The position numbers were made by a program, and so were the translations under genes. Source: Pontederia crassipes (Eukaryota; Streptophyta; Magnoliopsida; Commelinales; Pontederiaceae). Taken from it: DNA of 64,000 bases. The number at the start of each line of letters is the position of its first letter. Within the stretch, counting starts at the first letter, position 1. The stretch covers positions 27,055,001 through 27,119,000 of the forward strand of contig CM060189.1 in the NCBI GenBank assembly GCA_030549335.1. The letters are read 5' to 3'. Shown here piece after piece: positions 51,425 to 61,906 of the stretch. The notes under the pieces were generated by a model. It did no database searches and was not told the DNA's origin. It worked only from the letters and a program-made list of their open reading frames with translations.

Positions 51425-54400
51425 ATGAAACCTCCCATGGCGGCCACCACGAGGGCGGTGAGCGGCTGCGCCGCGTTTCGATCATCCGCTGTCGCCGCCT
51501 GCTGTGTCTCATCCTTCCTTTCCGACGGCTTCTGCCGCCGTCGCCCTTCTTCCCGTCGCGTGGGCCTCCAGTTCGCCATCCCTCGGCAATTTGGAGCGGA
51601 CGCCTCTGTTGTTTATCGTGGCGGGTTCAGTGGTGGGCGGAGTTGCTACGCCCACAGCCTCGTGGAGTCGGTCATGGAAGAGCTCGCGCTCATTCGCGCC
51701 AGCCGGAGAGCTCGAGCTACAGTGAAGTAAGCATATTTATCTCCAGTCCACAGGGACCGGTTTGATGTTTTTCCCCGTTTGGACAAAATGCATCGTCTAA
51801 TCATATAAAGAGTTGAATTCTCCTCGTAATTTGAGAGAAATCATGACTGCGCAGAAGCTTTCTTAAACAACAGCTGTCGAAGCTACCATTTTTGTGAGCA
51901 TTTGGAATGATTTGTATCATCCACAACTTAAAGTTCTGAACTCATGTATGAGGAATACTTCATATTTTCTGGTCAAATTTGATGTACTGTGCATGGCATT
52001 AATCGAGTGCTTAAAGGCTGGTAAATGCTCGTTTTCGTTTACAATGGTTTGAGTAAGGCTTGTCACGAGGAAAAATAACTTGGATTCAGGCTTATGAAAA
52101 TTAGCTTAAGACTGACTTACCCAATTTTTTGTATCATGTTCTGAATAATCAAAGTCTTCGGACTTTAAGATTAATGTCAATTTGAACAATCAGCTGCCTA
52201 GCGTGTTTATTACTGAGTGGTCTTTCTCTTTAATTTAAACCTTTCGATTATAATTAATTGTGGCAGTAATACTTCCTGCAGAATGGGATTGCCTACTGCA
52301 AAGGAGTTACTTGAAGTTAAACTAGAAAAGAAATCCCTGCAGAAAGGATTGTTGATTGAATTTCGCAAAGATTCTCAAAAGTCATTGCTTGCAGTTGCCC
52401 AAAGACCTGATGGAAAGAAAAATTGGATTGTCTGTGATCAGGTGTTTTTAGGTGTTCACTCTTTTTTTTCTTGTTCATTTCAGACATCATTCTTTCTTTC
52501 TTTTTTGTTTTTTATATGTAATTCTTTCTGTGGGCAAATCAGAATGGTGTTTCCTCATCTATAAAACCTCAGCAAGTTACATATATTGTACCAGACGTTG
52601 AAGATTTTGACCACACAGATATTAGTGAATTTATTCAGAAAGCCCACGATATCTTGGTAAGTAATAACTTGTCTTATTCCTCTAAAAAATATCTTGTCTT
52701 ATTATGTGATATACTAGAACTTAGAGCAAGGTTTCTAAATAATTCATGATGAATCCAAAAGGATCCGGCCATTTTGGAGTGCGCTTGGGCTGAGCTTTTG
52801 GAAAACAAAAAATCAGTGACAGCTGAGGAACTAGCAGAGGTACTTCTTTACAATTTTGGAACTCTATCATGCTAGAAGTTATTCTGAGCTTGTTGTATCC
52901 ATGTTCTTCAGATCATATACGGTAGCGGTGGCGCCGTTGAAAGTTATTGTGCTCATCTTTTGTTGTCCAGAGATGACATATATTTTACTGTGAATGAAAG
53001 CAAAGGAGCTTCTTCTGTTTATGATCCTCGACCTAGTGTCCAGGTATCATTGTATTTCTCTCTGTGCCTCAATTGTTTTTATCTGGAAAAGAATGAGTAA
53101 TTTCCAACGCAGACCTCTAAAGCCTAAAAAAGACTTACTCTAAAATGTGGGGATAGCTATGGGATAAACTTTTTTGGGGATAGCTACAGATTAAACTTTC
53201 TTCAGCCCAGTTTAGCGATTGATGACCCTGTTCTGTTGGGTTGCTGGGAATGGAGGTGTTTGGTGTAACAGTCTGCATCAAAGCCAGTATCTGTTCAATC
53301 TTGCCATTCAGATCGGCGATTTGGCGATCTTTTTGTTCCAGCTGGGACTGTGTAAGTGCCAGCATACTGCCCACATCTCCTTGGTTTGTTCTAGGGAGTT
53401 TCCCTGGCCTTGGCAGTGCTTTGGGTTACAATCCTTTCTTTTGGGGCTGGGTGAAAATAGAAGCTTAGACCTTCAACGCAGTGCCTGTAGTTCAACTGCT
53501 CGGTGATCTCAATTCCTTTGGTTGAGATGAGAGGAGAGGGAAAAGCCGAAAAGATCTTCTTTTGGGTTCTATCTTTTGCATTTGTGTTCATTACCCTGGT
53601 CCTCAATCCATTAATTGAGATAATTGGATGCAACAATGCATGAGAATTGTAAAGAGAATGACACGTGGTCAACTTGAAATCATAAAGTCCTAAGATTTGA
53701 ATTGATTACATTTCATTGATCCCTCCTAAAGATTTTTTATCTCAATTGGAATTTGTTTTTTCATGATGTACGATAATCCCTGTTAATCATCCATGATTGA
53801 ATGGTTAAAACACCCAACTCATAATTGCAAATTCCTATGTTACAATTCCTGTTGGATGCATGCCAATAGGAATGTTCAATAAGTCTATTGAAGTTGACTC
53901 TATAGGGTGGAATCTCATCATCCATACATAACAAAACGCTAAAGTATATCCATACCATAACATATGAACAATAAGAACTAGGATTCTTATTGATGCTGGA
54001 ACTCATAGGGAAGAAAGTGGATTTATGAATGGAATGAAATATGCACTATATGTTGCCTTCTCCTATCTTTCAGCCATCCTGCCCATGAACCACTGCATCT
54101 CCTCAGAACATGCATCCTTTTAAAAAAAATCAAATTACTTATTGATGCTTAATTCTGTTTATTTTTTATTTCTTAGAAATTACAACAACAACAACAACAA
54201 AGCCTTATCCCACTAGGTGGGGTCGGCTACATGGATCATACGACGCCAATTCGTTGATCCATGTTCATAAGATTCGACAGGGTTTTACGCTGGCTGTCGG
54301 GGCCTAACACAACCCTCCTTTATCCGGGCTTGGGACCGGCTATAAAACATAGGCGGAGTTATTTCTTAGAAATTAATGACAGAATATTTACCACAAAAAA

Positions 54401-57400
54401 TAACAGAGAATGTTTTATTGCCAAAAGGGAATTGACAACTATACATTAATTTTTGCATTCAATGTGTTTATCATCAAACCGTAAACAAATGTGTTTATCA
54501 TCAGAAAATGCATCTGTGTGCTGGAAAAACATTCTGAAGAGCCTCACTTTCTGGCCGATGAAGCATCTAAGAATCCACATATTTTTCTTTCATTTGCTTT
54601 GCCATTTATTGCATTGGTTACTGTGTCAACACTTATGTAATTGATCCATGTAATGGTTTGGAGATTGTCGAGATCGAGATCTTATATAAAATCGGAGAGG
54701 GGTCATAAGATCGAAGATCGCAAGATTGGATGGAGAATTGTAAAATCCTATCTATTAATAAAATAAGTATATTTTAAAATAATAAATGTTTTTTTGATAA
54801 ATTTCCCACATTGAAATCTTAATTACACCTCGCTAAGTTATTTTTTTTATTGATTCTTAAACCAAATTACATAAAAACATATTAAAAATAAAGAAAAAAT
54901 ATATTAAACTCATCTAAATTAATTATTATTAAAAATATATATTTCGACCCCACCTAGTGGGATAAGGCTTTGTTGTTGTTGTATTTAAATGATTGTATTA
55001 ATCATATGGAGAGGGCAAAATGTGGAGAGGACAAAATCAGCTTTACTTAATGGTATCTCTGATGGTGGGACATCTGATGATGGGATTAAACAATCAGACC
55101 ATCTTTTAATGGTCGTTGCCTACAATAAGTGGACTAAAATTTTGCATGAGGTGTGTTTTAATCATCCACTATAGTCATAATTTTTCTTTTCTATATTCAT
55201 TCCACACTCATTACCTAGGAAGCCTTGACAGCATCAATTTTCTTGACTGCATAAGATTTGTCTAATCAATTTTTAATTTATATCCTCAAAAAGATTATGA
55301 CCATTACCGTGCAGAATGGTTCGAAAGCTGCTCAACAATTTTGCCGTTCATTTTTCTTGAATGGTTCAGTTATGTACATGATAAGGTTAGAATTCATGTG
55401 GTTTGCTAATATTACAATGATTAGTTTAGTTTTCTTTCCTCTGTTCTTTATCATTCAACTCCGCCTATGTTTTATAGCCGGTCCCAAACCTGGATAAAGG
55501 AGGAGGGTTGTGTTAGGCCCCGACAGCCAGCGTAAAACCCTGTCGAATCACATGAACATGGATCAACGAATAGCGTCTCCATGTAGCCGACCCCACCTAA
55601 TGGGATAAGGCTTTGTTGTTGTTGTTGTTGTATTAATCATATGAGATCGTTAAGATCGGACAAAAATCAAGATCTTACACATAAGATCCGTCAGATAAAA
55701 TTGAGATCAATTAGGGATAGTAAGATCTTAAGATCTAGATCAAGATCTTGACAACTTGACATCTAATGCAGAATCAAATAGTGTAGCTGTAAATACTAGT
55801 CTGCAAAAAGAGCCTGTAAATACTAGATACAATTTGTGGCACAGAGATAGTGATTAACTTCCATGCATCTGATCTTTCTTAGTTCCTATATATCTGCTGC
55901 CATCTTGTTACCTTTATGCACATCATGTAAGCAATTCTCTTGAGTTTTGCTAATTATTTTTTTCATGTTTTATTTTAATCTAAGATGTCTCATGTTACAT
56001 AACTTTTGTATATTGGAATAGGTGGAGGAATTGCTACACAGGAAACTTGTTAAAGAATCCTCAGAGCAGGAACTTCAAGAAGTTGTGCAGTTACTGGTGT
56101 CTGCCAAGGCTATGCCATTAGGCTCTAAACCGCCTAAAGGTTCATGGATAAGAGATAACAAATTAAAAAACAGAATAGAGGCTCTTGAAGCTTACGCTCT
56201 AGACGCATACAAAAATGACGAACAAAGAAAAACTGCAGGAAATGTAAAAATACCCGGCCCTAGCATTATCTCACCTTTGTTGTATGTTATCTAAATTCTT
56301 TAACAACAATTAATAAGGTATTGTGTTTGCAAATATGTTGGTTAATCAATTGGTCTGCTAGTCCTTTACTTCCAGGATATCATTTTTTCCCTGAAAATAA
56401 TATATAAAAATGATTCTTTTTTTGTACTAATGCAGTATCTGTTAGACATAAATTGTTCAATATTGTGATAGATAATGTGAAACAACAACAACAACAACAA
56501 AGCCTTATCCCACTAGGTGAGGTCGGCTACATGGATCATACGACGCCATTCCGCTCTATTAGTAACCAAACCTTTCGGTATATTATTCACCAATAGATCT
56601 TGCTCTATTAGTTTGCCAAGTGTCCGCCTTGGTCTCCCTCTCCCTCTTTTAATCGGACTCGATAGATAATGTGAAAATGATATAATTTTTAATATGAATC
56701 CAGTATCTGTCTGACATGAATTGTTTCCTCTTTTGATAGATACTCAAGGCAATGGGACTGCTAAAAACATCATCTGCTGCATTGAACCTTCTTATAGATA
56801 TTGGTTACTTTCCTGTACACGTCAATCTTGACCTCTTAAAGCTCAACATCCAAACAGAATATAGTGAAGATGTTCTATTGGCTGTTGAAAACCTTTTAAC
56901 ACTTTCTTTTGATCCAGATGAGGTAGGGAGTTCTTATTGATGGGTTTATATCAACTTTATTGCTGCAGTCTCACTTGTAATGTCAATTCCTAACTTATTT
57001 TTTTTATGTTTAGGAAAACAGAAAAGACCTCACATTCTTGAAAGTTTATGCCATTGATGTGGATGAGGCTGATGAGGTATGATGAGATATATATGCAATG
57101 TGCTAGTTTTCACTAAGATTTTGTAGGATCACAAGCACCAAGAGGAGGAGGAGGAGGGGGTGGGGGTGGGGTGGGGGGTGAGGGGTGAATTGGTGTTAAA
57201 CCGAAAATACCGATTTTACAAAAATTGTCACGGAAGCTTAAAATTGATTTGTTAATATTTAAACCAACACAATAGCAATCAAATCACATGCATAATAGAA
57301 TAGAAAGGAGAGGGAGAGAGAAAGATAAATACAAGATGGACGGTGGTTTGTTGACGAGGTTTGGCCGCACCTTGGCCTACGTCCCTGCTCTGACTTCTCG

Positions 57401-60400
57401 ACCTCGAGATCGTCGGAGATTCCACTAACATCCTTCCTTCGTTCCAAATGGGGTAAGGACGAAATCTTTTACAACTCTTGCATTTTCTCTGTTTAAAGAG
57501 GTAAGGCACATCTCTTACACCCGTCTTTTCTTCGCTCAAGAGATAAGACACAATCTCTTTTCACTTAGGAGCTAAACAACTATTACAATATCACGAGAAC
57601 ACTCCTCAATCTCTCTTTTACAATTTGGAGCCTCATTTGCAACTTAGAGCTCAAATGAACTTCACAAATATTCGTTCCACTTTTCCTTGGAAGTCTTGAT
57701 GATTCCTACACCTTTGGGTCCTCTTTTATAGCCTTCTTAACTCCATTTAGCCGTTGGGGCTTGTTTCCCAATTTTGGAGCCAAAATATGACCGTTATAGT
57801 GCATTTTGCGCGTTGACCTGTCGACCGCTCTGCCCCACCAGTTGATCGATACACTTTCTTTTTGAAAAATATGACCGTTGGTGAATTCTGCACTGACCGG
57901 CCGGTGCTTCGACCGTCATGGTCTCGATATTCTGCTGCTTGACTTTTTTCATTTTCTGCATTGACCAATCGACCGGTGTGCCTGACTGGTCGATCGGTGC
58001 TTCGACCACCAGATCGATTGTCCTGCACTATTTTGAGCATAATTTTTTGCACAGGTATCCAAATGAGATGATTTTTTATTCTATAGAAAGCTAACAGAAT
58101 TCTCTACAACTTTCATATTCATCATTCATCTAAAATCTAATGAGATCATAATCAAATATTGATTCAAAGTTCAGTAGAAAAAATTATCCATTTTAAATAA
58201 AATATCTTAGATCTTTATTTTTTTATACATAACTTTTCGTACTAGTATCTAGATGAAATGATATTTGATTCTATAAAATGAAAAGCTAATAACATTATCT
58301 ATAACTTTTATATTAATCTCTTGATCCAAATCTCATGATAGAATACTCAAATATTAAGTGCAAGCTTAGCACATAAAATATCAACTTCAAATTTAACTTT
58401 TCGAACTTTACTTGTTTAAACATAACTTTTTATGTGATTGTCCAAATGAGGTGATTATATATAACTTTTATATTTACCTCTTAATGTAAATCTCGTGAGA
58501 ATATAAACAAATATTAATCGAAAGTTTAGTATACGAAACAACTCATTCTTATTTAGACTTTTTCGACATTTTAAATATAACTCTAATCTTTTGAAGTTTG
58601 TATCATCAAAATATAATTACATAAGGCATAAAAACTTTGCTCCAACAGATTTTTCTTACACCATCCTCCGGTGAAATCTTTTTTATTTAATGCATTCTCA
58701 TTTATTCAGCTTGATGATGCATTAAGCGCAATGAAGCTTCCAGATGGTAGGATCAAAGTCTGGATCCATGTCGCTGATCCTACAAGCTTGGTTTCACCTC
58801 ACAGTATTGTTGATAGGTCTTCCCCTCATTGTTTATTTCTTTTGAATTGGTAAATTCGTGATCAATATATGTCATTTAAATTTCTATTCTTCAGGGAGGC
58901 AATGAGGAGAGGAACTTCTATATTTTTGCCTACTGCTACTTTTCCTATGTTCCCAGAAAAACTTGCAATGGAACATATGAGTTTACAACAAGGCAAAGCA
59001 TGCAAAGCCATCAGTGTTTGTGTGACATTGCATGAAGATGGCAGGTAAGTGCAGTTGTTTTGATTCTCTTTATTTCTTATGAATCTTTTCATTGTGAAAG
59101 TTTTAAAAAATTTTCACATTTCAGCATTGCGGACTTTTCCATTGAGAACTCAGTCATTAAGCCCACATATATGTTGACTTATGAAAGTGCATCTGAGTTG
59201 CTTCACTTGAATCTGGAAGAGGAGGCTGAACTCAGGATTTTATCTGAAGCAGCTTCACTCAGGTTAAAATGGCGCCGGGACCAGGTATCATCTCCTTTTT
59301 TGGTTTCATCCGATTATCTCCTCCTTGGTGGTGTTTTTTCTTAAATTATGTTTTGCAAAGATATATTACTTTTTAATTCTCTTGTTAAGTGACTTTCTCA
59401 ACCTCCAGTTGTTTTCTTTTATTCCGTCTGAAGAAAAGGTCTTTTGCATTTTGCAGTCAACATTTATTTTATTAGCATGTCTCATCTACTTGAAGTCTTT
59501 GTCTCTCATAATGATGTATGCTATAGAGTCCATTCTCTTCTTAGTTCCACAATTTTCTAGTTGTTTTACGATTAATCATTGAACTAATATAACAGGGAGC
59601 AATAGACACAACAATGATAGAACCGAGAATCAAAGTGGTGAATCCTGATGACCCTGAACCTTCTATAAGTTTGTATGTTGAAAATCAATCAGATCCTGCT
59701 ATGAGGCTAGTCTCTGAAATGATGATACTGTGCGGAGAGGTTATAGCTACTTTTGGTTCCTGCAACAATATTCCTTTGCCGTACAGAGGACAGCCACAGA
59801 CAAATATTTCGGCGTCAGCATTTTCGCATCTCCCTGAAGGACCAGTAAGGAGCACAGCTTATGTTAGAATTATGCGTGCTGCGGAAATGGATTTCCGGAA
59901 AGCTATTCGCCATGGCAGTTTGGGTGTTCCTGGTTATGTCCAGTTTACTTCTCCTATTCGCAGATATATTGATCTTCTGTCCCATTATCAGGTTTGTTCC
60001 ATGTTCCAAATACATCTCAGACACCAGTTACTTCTGATGATTTTGTTTCAAGATTATTGATGCCAATATGTCATTAATTTGACATCCATATGTTGTCTTC
60101 TAATGTGAATCGACAAGGTAATAGCTATTATTGTCTCATTGTGTTCATACGAGGGATGTTTAGTGTCAATTGAGGAAAGTGATTGTAATGTTCAAAGGAA
60201 TAGTAACATTCTTAACCAGTAGATAAAAAAAATTGATACTTAAGTGGTAATATTACCCAGCTGCATTTGTTATGTTTGGAATGAACTTAAATTTATTTGT
60301 TTTGTTTCTTTATGCTTAACTCTGAACAAAATTGGAAATATGGAGAAATACGTTGGAGTCAAAGGATTTTCGTTTAAGTAGGAATAAAACAGAATATATG

Positions 60401-61906
60401 CATAGCAATTTCCTTGAACTCCGCCTATGTTTTATTGCCGGTCCCAAGCCCGGATAAAGGAGGAGGGTTGTGTTAGGCCCCGACAGCCAGCGTAAAACCC
60501 TGTCGAATCTCATGAACATGGATCAACGAGTCGTATGATCCATGTAGCCGACCCCACCTAGTGGGATAAGGCTTTGTTGTTGTTGTTGTTGTATATGCAT
60601 AGCAATTTCACAAATAAACAGCTTAGAGATGATTTGAAAGTTAGGCTAGGGGAGGATATAATTTCTCAAGTGACAAAGTTTAAATATTTAGGATCAATTG
60701 TAAGACAAGATGGTAAGATTGATGACGATGTTAATCATAGAATTCAAGCTGGTTGGTGTAAGTGGAGGAAAGCCACTGGAGTTCTTTGTGATAGAAAAGT
60801 ACCCAATAAAGTTAAAGGAAAATTCTATCGTACTGCTATAAGGCCAGCAGTGTTATATGGTAGTGAATGTTGGGCTATGAAGGGACAACATGAACGTAAA
60901 GTGGGAGTAGCCGAAATGAGGATGTTGAGATGGATGTGTGGTCATACAAGATTAGATAAGATTAGGAATGACCATATACGTGAACGAGTCGGAGTGGCTC
61001 CTATTAGTGAGAAAATGGTAGAGAATCGTTTGAGATGGTTTGGTCATGTTCAGAGAAGACCATTAGATGCGCCAGTAAGAAGAGTAGATCAAATAATCTG
61101 GAGTCCGATTAAAAGAGGGAGAGGGAGGCCAATGCGGACACTTGGCGAACTAATAGAGCAAGATCTATTGGTGAATAATATACCGAAAAGTTTGGTTACT
61201 AATAGAGCGGAATGACGTCGTATGATCCATGTAGCCGACCCCATCTAGTGGGATAAGGCTTTGTTGTTGTTGTTGTTGTATGCTTAACTCTGAACAATGT
61301 TGTGATTCTATCCTTCAGGTCAAGGCCTTTCTTAGAGGGGACACACTACCATTTTCAGCTGGTGAGTTAGAGGGTATATCTTGTCTTGTGAACATGCATG
61401 TTAGAGTAGCAAAGAGACTTCAACGCAGCAGTTTAAGATATTGGTTACTGGAGTATTTGAGAAGACAACCCAGAGAAAGGAGGTATTCTGCATTGGTCCT
61501 TAGGTTTGTTAAAGATCGACTCGCACTCTTGCTTCTGGTTGAGGTAATTCTTGTCTTGGTAGCAGATTAACTTCATTGTTTTCACTATTGGTTATGATTC
61601 ATATTTCTATTATCAGTGCACTGCATTAGAATTTTTTTATGCTAGACAGATTACTACCTAAACAGCTGTTCTCATGTAAAAAAATATAGTTCTGACGCCC
61701 AATAAAATAAACAATGTAGCCACTGAAATTCAGTATGTTCTTTTTTGTTAATGGTGGATTAATTTGTCATAACAACAATGCTTTTGCAGGTGGGTATTCA
61801 GGTGACGTCAGCAGTTTCAGTTGGAACACAGATTGGAGATGGTATAAATGTTGTAGTTGTCGAGTCTCATCCACGTGATGACGTGCTTTCTGTTAAGGAA
61901 GTGTGA
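51425..61906 (+). CDS. RNR1: RNR1-type organellar 3'-5' exoribonuclease (RNase II/R family), complete, 14 exons
   Basis: The exons are 51425-51726, 52282-52441, 52543-52656, 52762-52839, 52912-53043, 56022-56243, 56740-56922, 57014-57076, 58710-58816, 58895-59044, 59125-59284, 59596-59991, 61319-61543 and 61790-61906. All junctions are GT-AG and in phase, giving 802 residues, close to Arabidopsis RNR1. The first ~70 residues are Ala/Ser/Arg-rich, like an organelle transit peptide; [11 protein letters not shown] follows. A cold-shock-like N-domain precedes the RNB domain. The catalytic acidic motif [14 protein letters not shown] starts at residue 411 (D412, E418, D420, D421), split by intron 8. 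Later motifs include [20 protein letters not shown] and a C-terminal S1-like region. RNR1 matures chloroplast and mitochondrial RNAs, including 3' ends of rRNA. Introns 5, 6, 8 and 12 carry insertions, none of which breaks an exon. An ATG at 51437 (M5) is an alternative start. Confidence 0.95.
53130..53690 (-). other. Coding-like fragment in RNR1 intron 5 (unidentified)
   Basis: The minus strand holds two neighbouring open stretches (53672-53391 and 53374-53135). The second includes a coiled-coil-like segment, [20 protein letters not shown]. The segment reads against RNR1. It resembles the leader or gag region of a retroelement in composition, but I cannot assign a family. Confidence 0.3.
54183..54360 (-). 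mobile_element. SINE-like retroposon with RTE tail, copy B (RNR1 intron 5)
   Basis: This is a full-length minus-strand copy. On the plus strand it begins with (CAA)n and ends GGCGGAGTT, the complement of the shared 5' end. It is flanked by a perfect 15-bp duplication ATTTCTTAGAAATTA (54168-54182 and 54361-54375). Confidence 0.9.
54943..54982 (+). mobile_element. Truncated RTE/SINE tail, copy C
   Basis: Only the last ~40 bases of the family (CGACCCCACCTAGTGGGATA then AGGC and TTG repeats) are present. Target duplications are unclear, perhaps TATTT. Confidence 0.75.
55009..55630 (+). mobile_element. Retroposed unspliced fragment of a DHX29/DExH7-like helicase gene with SINE-like 3' end
   Basis: The unit lies between 13-bp direct repeats TATTAATCATATG (54996-55008 and 55631-55643; 16 bp if the TTG before them is counted). 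Its left part reads [20 protein letters not shown], then [20 protein letters not shown] up to 55150. A GTGTGT donor, an intron of about 160 bases and an acceptor GTGCAG (near 55315) follow. A second exon, [24 protein letters not shown], ends before a GT donor near 55387. This order matches the region after the helicase core in plant DHX29-type proteins. More intron follows, then SINE-like copy D with the (TTG)n tail ending exactly at the right repeat. It is therefore a pre-mRNA-derived copy that still contains introns. It is not expected to be functional. Confidence 0.7.
55457..55630 (+). mobile_element. SINE-like retroposon, copy D (3' part of the retroposed unit)
   Basis: It starts AACTCCGCCTATG, like copies A and B, and ends in (TTG)n. 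It lacks a duplication of its own: the bases before it (TTCTTTATCATTC) do not recur after it. This fits an origin inside the donor gene's intron. Confidence 0.85.
56483..56660 (-). mobile_element. 5'-truncated RTE LINE 3' end (RNR1 intron 6)
   Basis: The minus strand reproduces the last ~178 bases of the RTE LINE at 61100-61278 (end of the [25 protein letters not shown]-like, then the 3' tail). It is flanked by a perfect 16-bp duplication GATAGATAATGTGAAA (56467-56482 and 56661-56676). Confidence 0.92.
57122..58647 (-). mobile_element. Solo LTR, Ty1/copia-like, in RNR1 intron 8
   Basis: It is 1526 bases with TG...CA ends on both strands (plus strand TGTAGGATC ... CTCCAACA; in element orientation it begins TGTTGGAGCAAAG). 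It is flanked by the 5-bp duplication GATTT (57117-57121 and 58648-58652). No internal domain is present, so it is a solo LTR left by recombination. It belongs to the same family as the LTR-derived sequence at 45307-46567. Confidence 0.85.
57156..57185 (+). promoter_or_regulatory. G-quadruplex-forming tract
   Basis: Five G runs (5, 5, 4, 6 and 4 long) are separated by one to three bases: GGGGGTGGGGGTGGGGTGGG with GGG, then TGAGGGG. It lies on the RNR1 sense strand inside intron 8, 80 bases after the exon 8 donor. The tract comes from the end of the solo LTR. Confidence 0.7.
60330..61278 (+). mobile_element. 5'-truncated RTE-clade LINE in RNR1 intron 12
   Basis: Excluding a nested insertion, it encodes the C-terminal part of an RTE/BovB-type [23 protein letters not shown] before the insertion. 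[54 protein letters not shown] and [20 protein letters not shown] lie in the open frame ending at 61215. The 3' tail CGACCCCATCTAGTGGGATA and (TTG)n follow. It is flanked by a perfect 19-bp duplication TATGCTTAACTCTGAACAA (60311-60329 and 61279-61297). The long open frame suggests it is fairly young. Confidence 0.93.
60413..60591 (+). mobile_element. SINE-like retroposon, copy nested in the RTE LINE
   Basis: A 179-base unit (CTTG then AACTCCGCCTATG ... (TTG)n) interrupts the LINE. It is flanked by a perfect 18-bp duplication TATATGCATAGCAATTTC (60395-60412 and 60592-60609). Its tail is the same as that of the LINE it landed in. Confidence 0.92.

Larger units (their letters stand above)
54665..55754. 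mobile_element. Possible TIR element in RNR1 intron 5, interrupted by retroposons
   Basis: The left end TTGTCGAGATCGAGATCTTA is similar to the complement of the right end (TTGTCAAGATCTTGATCTAG then ATCTTAAGATC). GATC-rich words fill both edges. No clear target duplication was found. The interior holds an RTE tail and the retroposed helicase fragment, both younger. The family is unknown. Confidence 0.35.
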
